From Lachnospiraceae bacterium (GTDB taxonomy: Bacteria > Bacillota > Clostridia > Lachnospirales > Lachnospiraceae), in NCBI GenBank assembly GCA_017412055.1, contig JAFQOW010000015.1, positions 1-64,000 on the forward strand: DNA of 64,000 bases, given 5' to 3'. Positions 54,689-63,215 of the stretch are shown one piece after another (the stretch's first letter is position 1; every line of letters begins with the position of its first letter). The notes beneath the pieces are model-generated. The model had not been told where the DNA came from. It saw nothing but the letters and a program-made list of their open reading frames with translations, and searched no databases. A program made the position numbers and the translations under genes.

Positions 54689-54791
54689 GCTATTTAATAT
54701 ATATTACAAAAAATGACCGTTTACTTATAGTTTGCGTGTGACTAAACAAATGAAGAAGTAGCTAAAGATTATAAAAAGAATGAGGTTTCAT

Positions 54792-57395
54792 ATGATAAAA
54801 CGCATAAAACAAATAAAAAATTTAGGACAATTTGAAAAGTTTGAAAGCAAACAAGAGTTTGAAAAAAATAGTATACTGTTTGGATTTAATGGGGCAGGAA
54901 AGTCTACATTAAGTGATTTGTTTTATTCTATGGCAGAAGGACGAGATTGGCAGTTTTTAGACGGACGTAGAACCTTAAACAGAGAAGGGGAAGACGAAAA
55001 AAAGGAAATTAGCGCAGAAGTCGTAGGAGACACAGAAGAATATTTGTATTCAGAAGATGGGTGGAGTAAGAAGCCGGAAAAGATATTTGTATTTAACGAA
55101 CAGTATGTTTCAGAGCATGTATTTGTGAGCAGACAAATGCATAGTGATGTTGTGTCGATGGCAATGGGAAAAGAAGGCTCTCGGTTGATGAAACAAAGAG
55201 ATTATGCCTTGCAAGAGAGTGAAAGGATTTTCAAGGAGATTAATGATGAAATATCTAAGATTTCAGATAATGGCATAAAGATTAAAGATTTTACATCCAC
55301 GAAATTAACTACCCGAACTTCTATAAAAAGGTTTGAAAAAATGTCTTCGATGGAATTATTTCCACTTTCTGAAAAGGATAAAATTGAACAGAAGATTAAA
55401 GAAAATGAAAAGTATTCTATTGAGATGAATGTACTTGATAAATGTGATGAACTATATGATTCAATTGGAGGAATACAGTTTTTTACAGTATCTATGGTTT
55501 TGAAAAAAATAAGAAGAATTCCACAGATATCCTCGAAAGAAATAGCAACATTTTTGAGAGACATTCTTAGCACTACAGATATAAAATGGGCTGTAAGAGG
55601 ATATGTTAATCAAAAAGAACGTGATAGATGTCCGATGTGTGGTCAGGAGATAAGAGATAAGCGTGCGATTGAATTTTTTAATAAATTAGGAAAATATGTT
55701 AGTCAAAATAAAGGAGAAAAAATACAGGAGTATAGTGCTGAGTTATATCAAATAGCAGCTGGGATACAAGGGGTAGATATAAGAAAAAAGATTAATATAT
55801 TTTTTGAAATTATTAATTTACTGAATGATAATAATTTGTTGTTAAAAAAGGATAGCAATCGATTGAAATATGGATTGAGTTGGTCAGAAGAAGATTCGGA
55901 GGTGTTAGAAAAATTAATAAAAAAGATTTATGCAAAAGCGGAAAATCCTTATATTGATATTGAGTTATTACAAGAAGAGAAAGATATTATAATTCTTTTA
56001 AATGGGGTGATAAAGAACATGCAGATATTAAAAAGTATATTAGAAGAAGTAAAGTTTCGTGTTCAAAAGAAGAACTCCAAAAGATTGGAGACAGGTGAAG
56101 TAGGAAAACTGTTTGAATTGTCTTATGGTCCATTACGTACAAATGCGGAAACTATAAAAAGTAAGTCTGCATATTATGTGAAAAATATAAATAAAATCAG
56201 TGAATTAAACCAAAGAATTGATGACTGTTATAATCAGAGCAGACTACTTTTAGTAAACGATTTTTTACAAAAATTGAATACCCATATAAAAATTGAAGTT
56301 CATCAAAATAAATATTATATAAAATTAAAAGATTTTAAGTCAAAGGAGTTAAGAAGAGAGAAAGAGACTCTGTTTAGTGAAGGTGAGTATAGAGCGATTG
56401 CTTTTGCCTATTTTTTGTCTGAAATATCAAATGCTGAACTAGGAAACGTAAATAGAACCATAGTAATTGATGATCCGATAAGTAGTATGGATTTGTCAAG
56501 AAAGTCTATAATATCCCATCATATTGCAGACATGATGAATAATGAAAATTGGCAAGTAATAGTAATGACACATGACATAGGATTTGTTGAACGTGTTGTT
56601 AGCTATTTGGATTCTAAGGCAATATGCAAACTTATGGAATTACGTGCTGGAAAAACAGATTTTATTCCATTATGTATGAAAGATTATTTGGTTAATGATG
56701 AAAGTGTTTATCGTGAATTTATAGAAGCTGCTGAATCGGATACAACCGAACTTAGCAAAATTATTGCATTTATGTCATTAAGACCATTTTCATATGTTTG
56801 TAAAATTTCTGATGAAGATTATAAGAAAGTGGAAAAGGCTTCGACGTATTTTGCACATACGTTATATTCGAAAAGTGGAAGAATTGGTTTTAGAGATAAA
56901 GATTATAATAGTGTTAAATTAAAAGCATTTATTAAGATGGTTAACAGAGTAACTAAAAACAAATTTGATGAGAAAAAAATAGTGGGAGAGTATTCGTTTT
57001 CAGGTTTTGATTTTGATAAAATTACGGCTCTGTATTTATCGCTTCCAATTGATTCTATGTCGAATTTAAGAAAGAAAGTTATGCTAATGAGACCGTTGAT
57101 AGAAGCTTGCTTTTTTCAATTTAGTCAAAAGGCTAAATTTGATCCAGAACATATAGGAACAATGTATATGAATACTATAAGATCTAATGGATCAAATAAT
57201 GTTAAGAAGCAAATATGCCTTGAATTAAAAGCGTTATACGATGCGTCTAAAAAGTATCATCATGGTGCAAAAGATGGTTCTTTGTTGGGAATATCTTGGA
57301 TAAATCCAAACGAAGTGGAATATTTTGATGAAGTGATTCAAAAAATAATTGCAAATATTAGAGAGAATGGTATGATTAGAGTATTGAGTGCCTGA
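54792..57395 (+). CDS. RloC/PrrC-like ATPase, putative phage-defence nuclease
   Basis: 867 residues of the AAA_13 type. Walker A is GFNGAGKST (Lys37). A zinc-hook-like pair CPMCG (Cys280, Cys283) lies within coiled coils. LFSEGEYRAIAFAYFLSE (signature), VIDDPISSMDLSRK (Walker B) and MTHDIGF complete the ATPase, as in RloC or SMC-like proteins. The C-terminal ~230 residues have R767-x3-E771 and H823-H824, similar in pattern to the Arg-x3-Glu ... His triad of PrrC anticodon nuclease. That match is by eye only, and the spacing to His is longer. ATG 54792 is preceded by TGAGGTTTCAT. Confidence 0.65.
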   Translation: MIKRIKQIKNLGQFEKFESKQEFEKNSILFGFNGAGKSTLSDLFYSMAEGRDWQFLDGRRTLNREGEDEKKEISAEVVGDTEEYLYSEDGWSKKPEKIFVFNEQYVSEHVFVSRQMHSDVVSMAMGKEGSRLMKQRDYALQESERIFKEINDEISKISDNGIKIKDFTSTKLTTRTSIKRFEKMSSMELFPLSEKDKIEQKIKENEKYSIEMNVLDKCDELYDSIGGIQFFTVSMVLKKIRRIPQISSKEIATFLRDILSTTDIKWAVRGYVNQKERDRCPMCGQEIRDKRAIEFFNKLGKYVSQNKGEKIQEYSAELYQIAAGIQGVDIRKKINIFFEIINLLNDNNLLLKKDSNRLKYGLSWSEEDSEVLEKLIKKIYAKAENPYIDIELLQEEKDIIILLNGVIKNMQILKSILEEVKFRVQKKNSKRLETGEVGKLFELSYGPLRTNAETIKSKSAYYVKNINKISELNQRIDDCYNQSRLLLVNDFLQKLNTHIKIEVHQNKYYIKLKDFKSKELRREKETLFSEGEYRAIAFAYFLSEISNAELGNVNRTIVIDDPISSMDLSRKSIISHHIADMMNNENWQVIVMTHDIGFVERVVSYLDSKAICKLMELRAGKTDFIPLCMKDYLVNDESVYREFIEAAESDTTELSKIIAFMSLRPFSYVCKISDEDYKKVEKASTYFAHTLYSKSGRIGFRDKDYNSVKLKAFIKMVNRVTKNKFDEKKIVGEYSFSGFDFDKITALYLSLPIDSMSNLRKKVMLMRPLIEACFFQFSQKAKFDPEHIGTMYMNTIRSNGSNNVKKQICLELKALYDASKKYHHGAKDGSLLGISWINPNEVEYFDEVIQKIIANIRENGMIRVLSA

Positions 57396-57480
57396 TTTTT
57401 ATGGCATTATAGTTGATAAACGCAGATAGGATATTATTCTAGGTTCTAGATTATCCTAGAGTGAACGACATAGGTATTCA

Positions 57481-57909
57481 GTGGCGTTGTTGCGCAAAGT
57501 ACTAGTGCAACTATTTGCGTATCCAGTTATTGACACTTTTTATCAAATACTGGCGAAGTACCATTTTGTAAGTTTGTTACAAGCTTATACACTATTTAGT
57601 TACCCATCAAACAGACAGAACATCAAAAAGTTTGATTGTCATATGATTCAAAAAGGGGTCATGCTATTTTACACTAGACATGGAAATAAAAAGAGTAATA
57701 TACCTTTATCTGAGGTAGAAAATAGTATTTGTAAAGATTGGTTTTATAGATGCCATAAATCATTTCTCATTAATTTAGATGAGATACTTAAATGTGATGG
57801 TAAGATTATATATATGAAAAATAGAAAGGATTTGGATATAGCAAGAAGAAAGCTTGCAGAATTTAATAGAATTTATTTTAAAAGAAAATATGAATGTGCC
57901 AATGGATGA
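57481..57909 (+). pseudogene. Truncated duplicate of LytTR regulator
   Basis: Positions 57664-57910 repeat 49834-50080 (the 3' end of the LytTR regulator) without gaps and with about 95 % identity. The receiver domain is missing. The preceding 180 bp (from 57481) stay open in frame but have no match to the regulator and no ribosome binding site. So this is a partial LytTR domain, probably the relic of a second two-component cassette. A small LytTR-only protein cannot be excluded; it would compete for the same DNA sites. Confidence 0.75.
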
Positions 57910-58035
57910 TGTTCCGATACCGTTTGTAAAAAATATAATAAGAATAATAGAAGGTATAGTTTTTATAATCTAACTTTTTAGATTAGTAAATTACTATACT
58001 TTTTTTGTATACATTAATTTACTGATAAATTAATG

Positions 58036-58065
58036 ACCATTTAAGTAAATAAAATACCGTTTGAG
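58036..58065 (+). promoter_or_regulatory. Direct-repeat boxes, candidate LytTR site C
   Basis: ACCATTTAAGTAAA (58036) and ACCGTTTGAGTAAA (58056) are direct repeats with a 20-bp period, the same as site A. They lie 79 bp before the gene at 58144. A further single box, ACCGTTTGTAAA, is at 57919. Confidence 0.6.
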
Positions 58066-58143
58066 TAAATGGGATTGATTGTAAAAGTAAAAGATAATAG
58101 AGTATAGCAGAGAAAAAAATAGATGAAACAGAGGAGAGTTGAA

Positions 58144-58389
58144 ATGATTAATATACCAAAAGGCACAATATTCAAAGTAGGAGATAAGAAGGTAATGGCT
58201 CTCAATGATATACATATTTCAGATACAGATAAAGGTTATTTTATCTTTAACTATTGGGAGCAATGTGTCAATAAAGAATTAGCCTTAGTACCTGTAGATT
58301 TTGCTAAGTGCGAGACCATAGAAGAATTATTTGTGTTGAGGAAGGATAATATATTACTCGGAAGTGAAAGAGACGTATGTTTAGATTAA
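58144..58389 (+). CDS. Small protein, unknown
   Basis: 81 residues starting MINIPKGTIFKVGDKKVMALN, acidic and without a signal peptide or membrane helix. No family is recognised. GAGGAG precedes ATG 58144; an upstream in-frame ATG overlaps that site. It overlaps the next gene by 13 bp. It is the first gene behind the LytTR-type boxes of site C. Confidence 0.5.
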   Translation: MINIPKGTIFKVGDKKVMALNDIHISDTDKGYFIFNYWEQCVNKELALVPVDFAKCETIEELFVLRKDNILLGSERDVCLD

Positions 58390-59068
58390 ATTTTACAAAT
58401 GAATATAAAGTGGTTCATATAAATAATGAGCTGGGCAATTGCGTAATAGGTGGAGCTGGTACATATATGAATGAGTTATATAGATATCGTTCTAAAGATA
58501 TCGGATTTATATATATGGGTTTAGGAGCACCAACTGACGATTATGATATATCAGACTTTATGGAGCAAAAGGATATATTAATAATGAATAAAGATGAAGC
58601 ACATAAGCAAGTAGCTATATATCGGATGATAAATGGGAAGTATGGTCAGTGCCAGGAGAATGTGATAATGAGACGCCAAAATTAAAAGCATATAATATAT
58701 CAAATGCTATGAGTCATGGAGTGGATAATGCTATCAAAAAGACGGAGTACATATATGATAGACCTTTAGATGTATATATTGGTGCAAAAATAGGGAATGT
58801 AAAGGGGATACATACTCTTACATTAATCTGTTTCCAGCCGGACGGAAGTCTATATATGCTAGAAGAAAGCACAATGGGTCAATTTGAACAGCAGGAAGCG
58901 GATTATGAAGTTATCTTTAAAAATCGTATAGCCAGAATACAGGGGAGATATGCAGAGGGTATGTGGTCTATTCAGGTTTATCTGGATGGAAAATTAGTAA
59001 TTAAAGATTATTTAGTATTAAAAAAGAAAATTACATCAGATATAGTCTTGTTTGATTATAAGATGTAA
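58377..59068 (+). pseudogene. Frameshifted gene of unknown function
   Basis: Two frames join into one protein of about 230 residues. The first (58377-58685) starts MFRLNFTNEYKVVHINNELG and holds IGGAGTYMNELYRY, similar to the N-terminus of GT4/GT5 glycosyltransferases. The second frame continues DDKWEVWSVPGECDNETPKLKAYN until 59068. One added base near 58622-58626 (…IYR|DDKW…) would restore one frame. So it is a recent frameshift, a sequence error or a programmed event. The second half is not like a glycosyltransferase. No function is claimed. Confidence 0.6.
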
Positions 59069-59094
59069 TGATATAATGAAACGGAGGGGAAAAA

Positions 59095-60441
59095 ATGGCA
59101 GTAAGTCAAGTAGGAAGTACAACAACAAGTTATTATGTAACAAATGGAGCAAATAGTGCATCGACGTCAAGTATGACATCAACATCAAGTATGACATCAA
59201 CAAGTAGCGCAACATCAGTAAGCAGTGCTACATTATATGCATCTGCAACAGCTAAGACAACATGTAGCACGACAGTAACATATAGTGGTTCGTCATCTAC
59301 GGCGAAAGTAAGTAGTACAACAGTTGCTACAGTAGAGGCAACATCGACTAATAAAACTGGTGCGTCGGCAAGTACAACAGCGAGTACAACAAGTATTACA
59401 AACAAAACAGTAAATATAAATTCAAGTGGAACGCCAGTTTATGCATATTTGTCACATATGGGTGGAGAAGCTTTAGCTGAAATGGAAAATACTCTTAATA
59501 AGTATGGATATTCTGACGGTGATTCACTTACTGAAGTGCTAGGTGAATTTATGAGTAAAGCAGGAATTACAGATAAGAATGTATATAGTAGTGAAGCTGT
59601 TACAAAAGTTTCTGAGATATTAGAGTCATTAAATAAAAATGAAAATATTATGCAACAGTTAAATGAATTAGGTTTTGTAAATGTACAATCAGAAGTAATT
59701 AAAGTAAATGAAGGTATAACAGAAAAAATGCCATATATAGTTGAGCCGACATCTGTAAAAGCCGATGCTGCACCACGTGAAATTTTAAAAGCTTTGGAGA
59801 ATTTTTGTTATGTTTATGATGTTGAGTATGATTTGAATTCGTTGGATAAAATTATAGAGAAAGTAGATGAGGTGTATAACTATTATAAGGATGTGTTGGG
59901 ATCAGATAATATTGAAAAAATATACAAAGATTTAGAATTAACTTCGTATAAACAAAAGGAAAATTTTAGTAAGACATGGACCTTTTTTAAAATTGGTATG
60001 GGGTTTAGCAATGAATTATCGTCAGCTGTTTTAGCTAACTGTTATAAGGAAGGTGTTTTTTCGGAAACTAATAGACAAGATACTAAATATGATGCTAAAT
60101 TGGATGATTCACAAACATATGAGTACGAATCGAATGATGGAAAAGGTTTTGGAATTATGCAGTGGACCTATCAGCCAAGAAAGGAGAACTTAATAAGGCT
60201 TGCTTATGAAATGGGTTCAGGAGTTGGAAATATTAATGTACAGTTTGCTACATTTAAGGATGAGATTACAAAGGTTGATTTGGTTAAAGGGGCATGGTCA
60301 TCAGTTCTTAAAGAAAATGATTTGGAATCCTATACTAGAACATTTATGTTAGAAGTGGAGAATCCTAAGGATAAGTCTGAAAATAAACAAAAAGAACGTG
60401 TAGATGCAGCATGGATAATTTATAATGGAATGGAGGGTTAA
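59095..60441 (+). CDS. Protein with phage-tail-lysozyme-like C-terminal domain
   Basis: 448 residues. Residues 1-17 read MAVSQVGSTTTSYYVTN, the same as at 63010. Residues about 18-110 are Ser/Thr/Ala-rich and disordered. From about 300 on, SNELSSAVLANCYKEGVFSETNRQDTKYD, GKGFGIMQWTYQPRKENLIRLA and the final EVENPKDKSENKQKERVDAAWIIYNGMEG resemble phage tail lysozymes (muramidase-like) with a Glu in YKEG. No signal peptide is seen; export, if any, would need another route. CGGAGGGG precedes the ATG. The lipoprotein gene follows directly (1 bp gap). Confidence 0.7.
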   Translation: MAVSQVGSTTTSYYVTNGANSASTSSMTSTSSMTSTSSATSVSSATLYASATAKTTCSTTVTYSGSSSTAKVSSTTVATVEATSTNKTGASASTTASTTSITNKTVNINSSGTPVYAYLSHMGGEALAEMENTLNKYGYSDGDSLTEVLGEFMSKAGITDKNVYSSEAVTKVSEILESLNKNENIMQQLNELGFVNVQSEVIKVNEGITEKMPYIVEPTSVKADAAPREILKALENFCYVYDVEYDLNSLDKIIEKVDEVYNYYKDVLGSDNIEKIYKDLELTSYKQKENFSKTWTFFKIGMGFSNELSSAVLANCYKEGVFSETNRQDTKYDAKLDDSQTYEYESNDGKGFGIMQWTYQPRKENLIRLAYEMGSGVGNINVQFATFKDEITKVDLVKGAWSSVLKENDLESYTRTFMLEVENPKDKSENKQKERVDAAWIIYNGMEG

Positions 60442-60442
60442 T

Positions 60443-61228
60443 ATGATGAAAATTTATGTGATAATTGTTATGGTAGCCTCATTAATGTTGGCAGGTTGTA
60501 GTAGTATAGGGAATAATGACAATGATAAATCTACAGTGCCAACTGTAGAGAACAACAGTGTTAGTGAGACAACTATACAGAATGAAGATACTAGTTCATT
60601 GTTAATAGATAATGATATTAGGGATTCAAAATATACAAATGCAGAAATTCCTCAAATATATAAAGAGGTTTTGAAAAGTGAACGGTCATTTATAAGCGTA
60701 GAAGAAGGAAATAAAGATGTATTATTAAAGGATTATAATTATTATCATGGTATATATGTGGAAAATTTGCTTAAGATAATGTTCGGTTTTAAAGATATTA
60801 ATGAAGATGGAAATTTTGAAGTTATTGTTTTGCTAACTACACCAGAGCATTATCCTGGTAATTACGAAAAATTGATTTTGTATTACGAGGATGGAGAGGT
60901 TTATGGATATCGTTTGCCTGATTGGGTTTATTTTGCTGGTGATGAGGTTTTAGGTTGGAGTGAAGTTCTTTGGGAGGATTCTAAATCTGTAGGAGTGTAT
61001 GAAGGGCGAATTTTAGTGGAAATTAAAGATAAACGACTGAATCTTACATATATATTCGAACAAGAAGGTAGTGAAGAAGAGAAGTGGTTAATAGAAAATG
61101 AAAGAATTAAAGATGAAGATAAAATAATGTATATGGGTGATAAATATAGTTCATATATATATCCACCGGACAAATATGAGGAAAGATACGAATTCAACGA
61201 TATAAATATCGAAAGAAATGTAAGATGA
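60443..61228 (+). CDS. Lipoprotein with DxNxDG segment
   Basis: 261 residues. The lipobox is MLAGC at residue about 20, followed by an Asn/Ser/Thr-rich linker. The segment FKDINEDGNFEVIVLLTTPEHYPGNY...YYEDGEVYGYRLPDW matches the repeated DxDKDGYxEV...GEVYxYxxP segment of the lipoprotein at 44808. It directly follows the lysozyme-like gene and may be an immunity or anchoring partner of it; that is a guess from position. TGGAGGG precedes the ATG. Confidence 0.65.
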   Translation: MMKIYVIIVMVASLMLAGCSSIGNNDNDKSTVPTVENNSVSETTIQNEDTSSLLIDNDIRDSKYTNAEIPQIYKEVLKSERSFISVEEGNKDVLLKDYNYYHGIYVENLLKIMFGFKDINEDGNFEVIVLLTTPEHYPGNYEKLILYYEDGEVYGYRLPDWVYFAGDEVLGWSEVLWEDSKSVGVYEGRILVEIKDKRLNLTYIFEQEGSEEEKWLIENERIKDEDKIMYMGDKYSSYIYPPDKYEERYEFNDINIERNVR

Positions 61229-61496
61229 TTATTATCTGTTAAAAAGAGTGGTTTAGGTAGTTGTAGCACAAGATGAAGAAGTATGTGTGGAAATATACTA
61301 TATATTAAGGAATGACAATATTTAAGCGTATCAATAATAGTAATTTTGTAATCTATGATTGTTAGAATATCAATTATTATAGTTGTTATTGAGTGTGAAG
61401 AACTATATTGGCTAGAATGATTATCTGACTCCTTTATGTTGGTATATAGAAGTAAAAGTAGCTAATGTAAAGAACGAAATTAAGGAGGGATAATAA
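61229..61496. other. AT-rich gap, no gene seen
   Basis: 268 bp without a convincing ORF, box or hairpin. AAGGAGGGATAATAA at its end is the ribosome binding site of the next gene. Confidence 0.5.
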
Positions 61497-62795
61497 ATGT
61501 ACAAAAAGATGGTAACAATAGTAATTTTATTATTATTGATATGCCTAATAGGAGGGTGCTCAAAAAATAGCAAAGCTGATATGGATGAGAATGACACAGT
61601 AGAAAACATTGAAAGGGTTAAAATATATTATTGTGTTGATGTAAAGAATGCAATTCGCAATAAAGTAGAGATTGAAATAAATCAGGATAATCCATGCATA
61701 TATTATACGGATAAGGTAAAAAATACAGAACACGTATTTAAGATTAGTGACGTTGACAGAATAGTTAGTTTTATAAAAGAAAATATACTTAAAAGTGATA
61801 GTATGAAAGAAAATTATATAGAGCAGGGGCAATCTGAAGAGCAACTGATTTTATGGGATTTAGATGTGAATACTAATATTAAAACATATAATTATGAGGG
61901 ATTTGAGAAATTTCCAACATACTGGGATCAGTTATGGGATGTTTTGGTAAGTGTTTCAGATGCAAAAGATAAAACTGATTTTGGATTACAAGATACAAAT
62001 AGTGTGGAAAATGAGGAAACATGGAATTCATCCGAAGAGGGCGAAACATTATGTTATGAAAAGTATAGTGATGAACAATTTGATGAGATGGAAAAACATT
62101 TTGAAAACATAATGAGTGAAGAGATGTTGGCTTATTACAAAGAAGATGGATCTGGTTGGATTGCACCTTCAGAGTGGGAATGTTTGTTGCTAGGAGAAAT
62201 GGAATTAAATCCATCTGTGGACAATGAAATATATTCAGTGGAACCTGTGAAATACGAATGTCATAAAAAAGATTCTGATGTTTTGATTTACTGTCCTCAT
62301 ATAGAGATAAAGGGTAACAAAGATGCGACAGATGTTGCAAATGAGGAGATAAAGAAGTTTGTGGCAGGTAATTATTACGGAATGTCTGAAGAAGAGTTTT
62401 TGAGTGTAAAGAATCCAACATTGAATGGAGATTGGTTTTCTTATTACACTATAGGATATATGGATGATAAAATGATATGTATCATATACCGTAATGCAAT
62501 GAGAGGAATAGATGGGATAAATATTAATGTTGAAACTGGTAAAATTATGAAGTTGGAAGAAATGGGTGTTACCAACGAGATGTTGTTAGAAGCATTAGAG
62601 AGAACACCAGACCATATAGTTAGTGGACTTTATAAGAAAGCTAGCAAGGATTCTATGAGGAAAGCGATTGAGGAAGGATGGATTGCAGAGTATATTCAAT
62701 GTAGCTTTATAATAGGAAAGAGATTATATATTTCGACATCCGAAGGAAGAGGTATGGATGTATACTTTGGGTATGATGGTATTTTAGGTGAATAA
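61497..62795 (+). CDS. Lipoprotein with YWDQLW and PdaC/RsiV-like parts
   Basis: 432 residues. Lipobox LIGGC at about residue 21. Residues about 35-165 form the domain shared with the proteins at 46924 and 63216 (KISDVDRIVSFIKENIL ... FPTYWDQLWDVLVSVSDAKDKTDFG). After a linker, residues about 190-432 start ECLLLGEMELN and contain ANEEIKKFVAGNYYGM...GDWFSYYTIGYMDDKMICIIYRN and NVETGKIMKLEEMGV, similar to DUF3298/DUF4163 modules of PdaC or RsiV. Such modules bind cell wall or lysozyme. That likeness is judged by eye. Confidence 0.65.
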   Translation: MYKKMVTIVILLLLICLIGGCSKNSKADMDENDTVENIERVKIYYCVDVKNAIRNKVEIEINQDNPCIYYTDKVKNTEHVFKISDVDRIVSFIKENILKSDSMKENYIEQGQSEEQLILWDLDVNTNIKTYNYEGFEKFPTYWDQLWDVLVSVSDAKDKTDFGLQDTNSVENEETWNSSEEGETLCYEKYSDEQFDEMEKHFENIMSEEMLAYYKEDGSGWIAPSEWECLLLGEMELNPSVDNEIYSVEPVKYECHKKDSDVLIYCPHIEIKGNKDATDVANEEIKKFVAGNYYGMSEEEFLSVKNPTLNGDWFSYYTIGYMDDKMICIIYRNAMRGIDGININVETGKIMKLEEMGVTNEMLLEALERTPDHIVSGLYKKASKDSMRKAIEEGWIAEYIQCSFIIGKRLYISTSEGRGMDVYFGYDGILGE

Positions 62796-62905
62796 ATTAT
62801 TATAGTTATGAAATATGTGATTATTAGATAAATATCAATTATTATATTTGTACTAAGGGAAAAGAAATATATTAGATAGAATAAGTTAGTTTAGATTGGA
62901 GCAGG

Positions 62906-62934
62906 AGGGGTTGGGTTTATTACCAATCCCTTTT
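62906..62934 (+). terminator. Hairpin terminator
   Basis: GGGGTTGG (62907-62914) pairs with CCAATCCC (62923-62930) with one G-U pair and is followed by TTTTATTT. Confidence 0.75.
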
Positions 62935-63009
62935 ATTTAGTAATTGAATAAACTCTTATTGTTTTATTTAGTGTATGAATATAGTAAGGATAAACGGAGG
63001 AGTAAAAAA

Positions 63010-63204
63010 ATGGAAGTAAGTCAAGTGGGAAGTACAACAACAAGTTATTATGTAACAAATTCTCATATAGAGAATGAAGCTTTTGCAATTTTTTATGAAG
63101 CAGGAATGTTTTATAAGCCAATAAAATTGCAGTATATACAAGAAGTTTTTCCAAATGCCTATAAAAAGTTTGAAGAAATGCTAAGTGAAAGAATGTATAA
63201 TTAG
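63010..63204 (+). CDS. Short protein with shared SQVGSTTTSYYVTN start
   Basis: 64 residues. Residues 4-17 match those of the lysozyme-like protein at 59095 exactly, including most codons, then the sequence diverges (SHIENEAFAIFYEAGMFYKPIK). The rest is about 45 residues, partly helical, without a membrane segment. GGAGGAGTAAAAAA precedes the ATG. The next gene starts 12 bp on. The protein may be an intact small product or a truncated relic that kept the common start. Confidence 0.55.
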   Translation: MEVSQVGSTTTSYYVTNSHIENEAFAIFYEAGMFYKPIKLQYIQEVFPNAYKKFEEMLSERMYN

Positions 63205-63215
63205 GAGGGAAATAA

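Noticed and set aside
54700-54791. LytTR box ACCGTTTACT and a short peptide-like stretch before the ATPase gene
   Set aside because: Only one half-site is present with no partner at 20 bp, and the stretch has no start, so I did not list either as a feature.
57481-57663. Intact gene start of a new protein fused to LytTR
   Set aside because: The 5' part has no ribosome binding site and no match to a known domain; the frame is open by chance next to a clear 3' duplicate.
61879-62421. 180-codon minus-strand ORF
   Set aside because: It lies fully inside the lipoprotein gene at 61497, has His/Leu/Pro-rich nonsense composition and no ribosome binding site.
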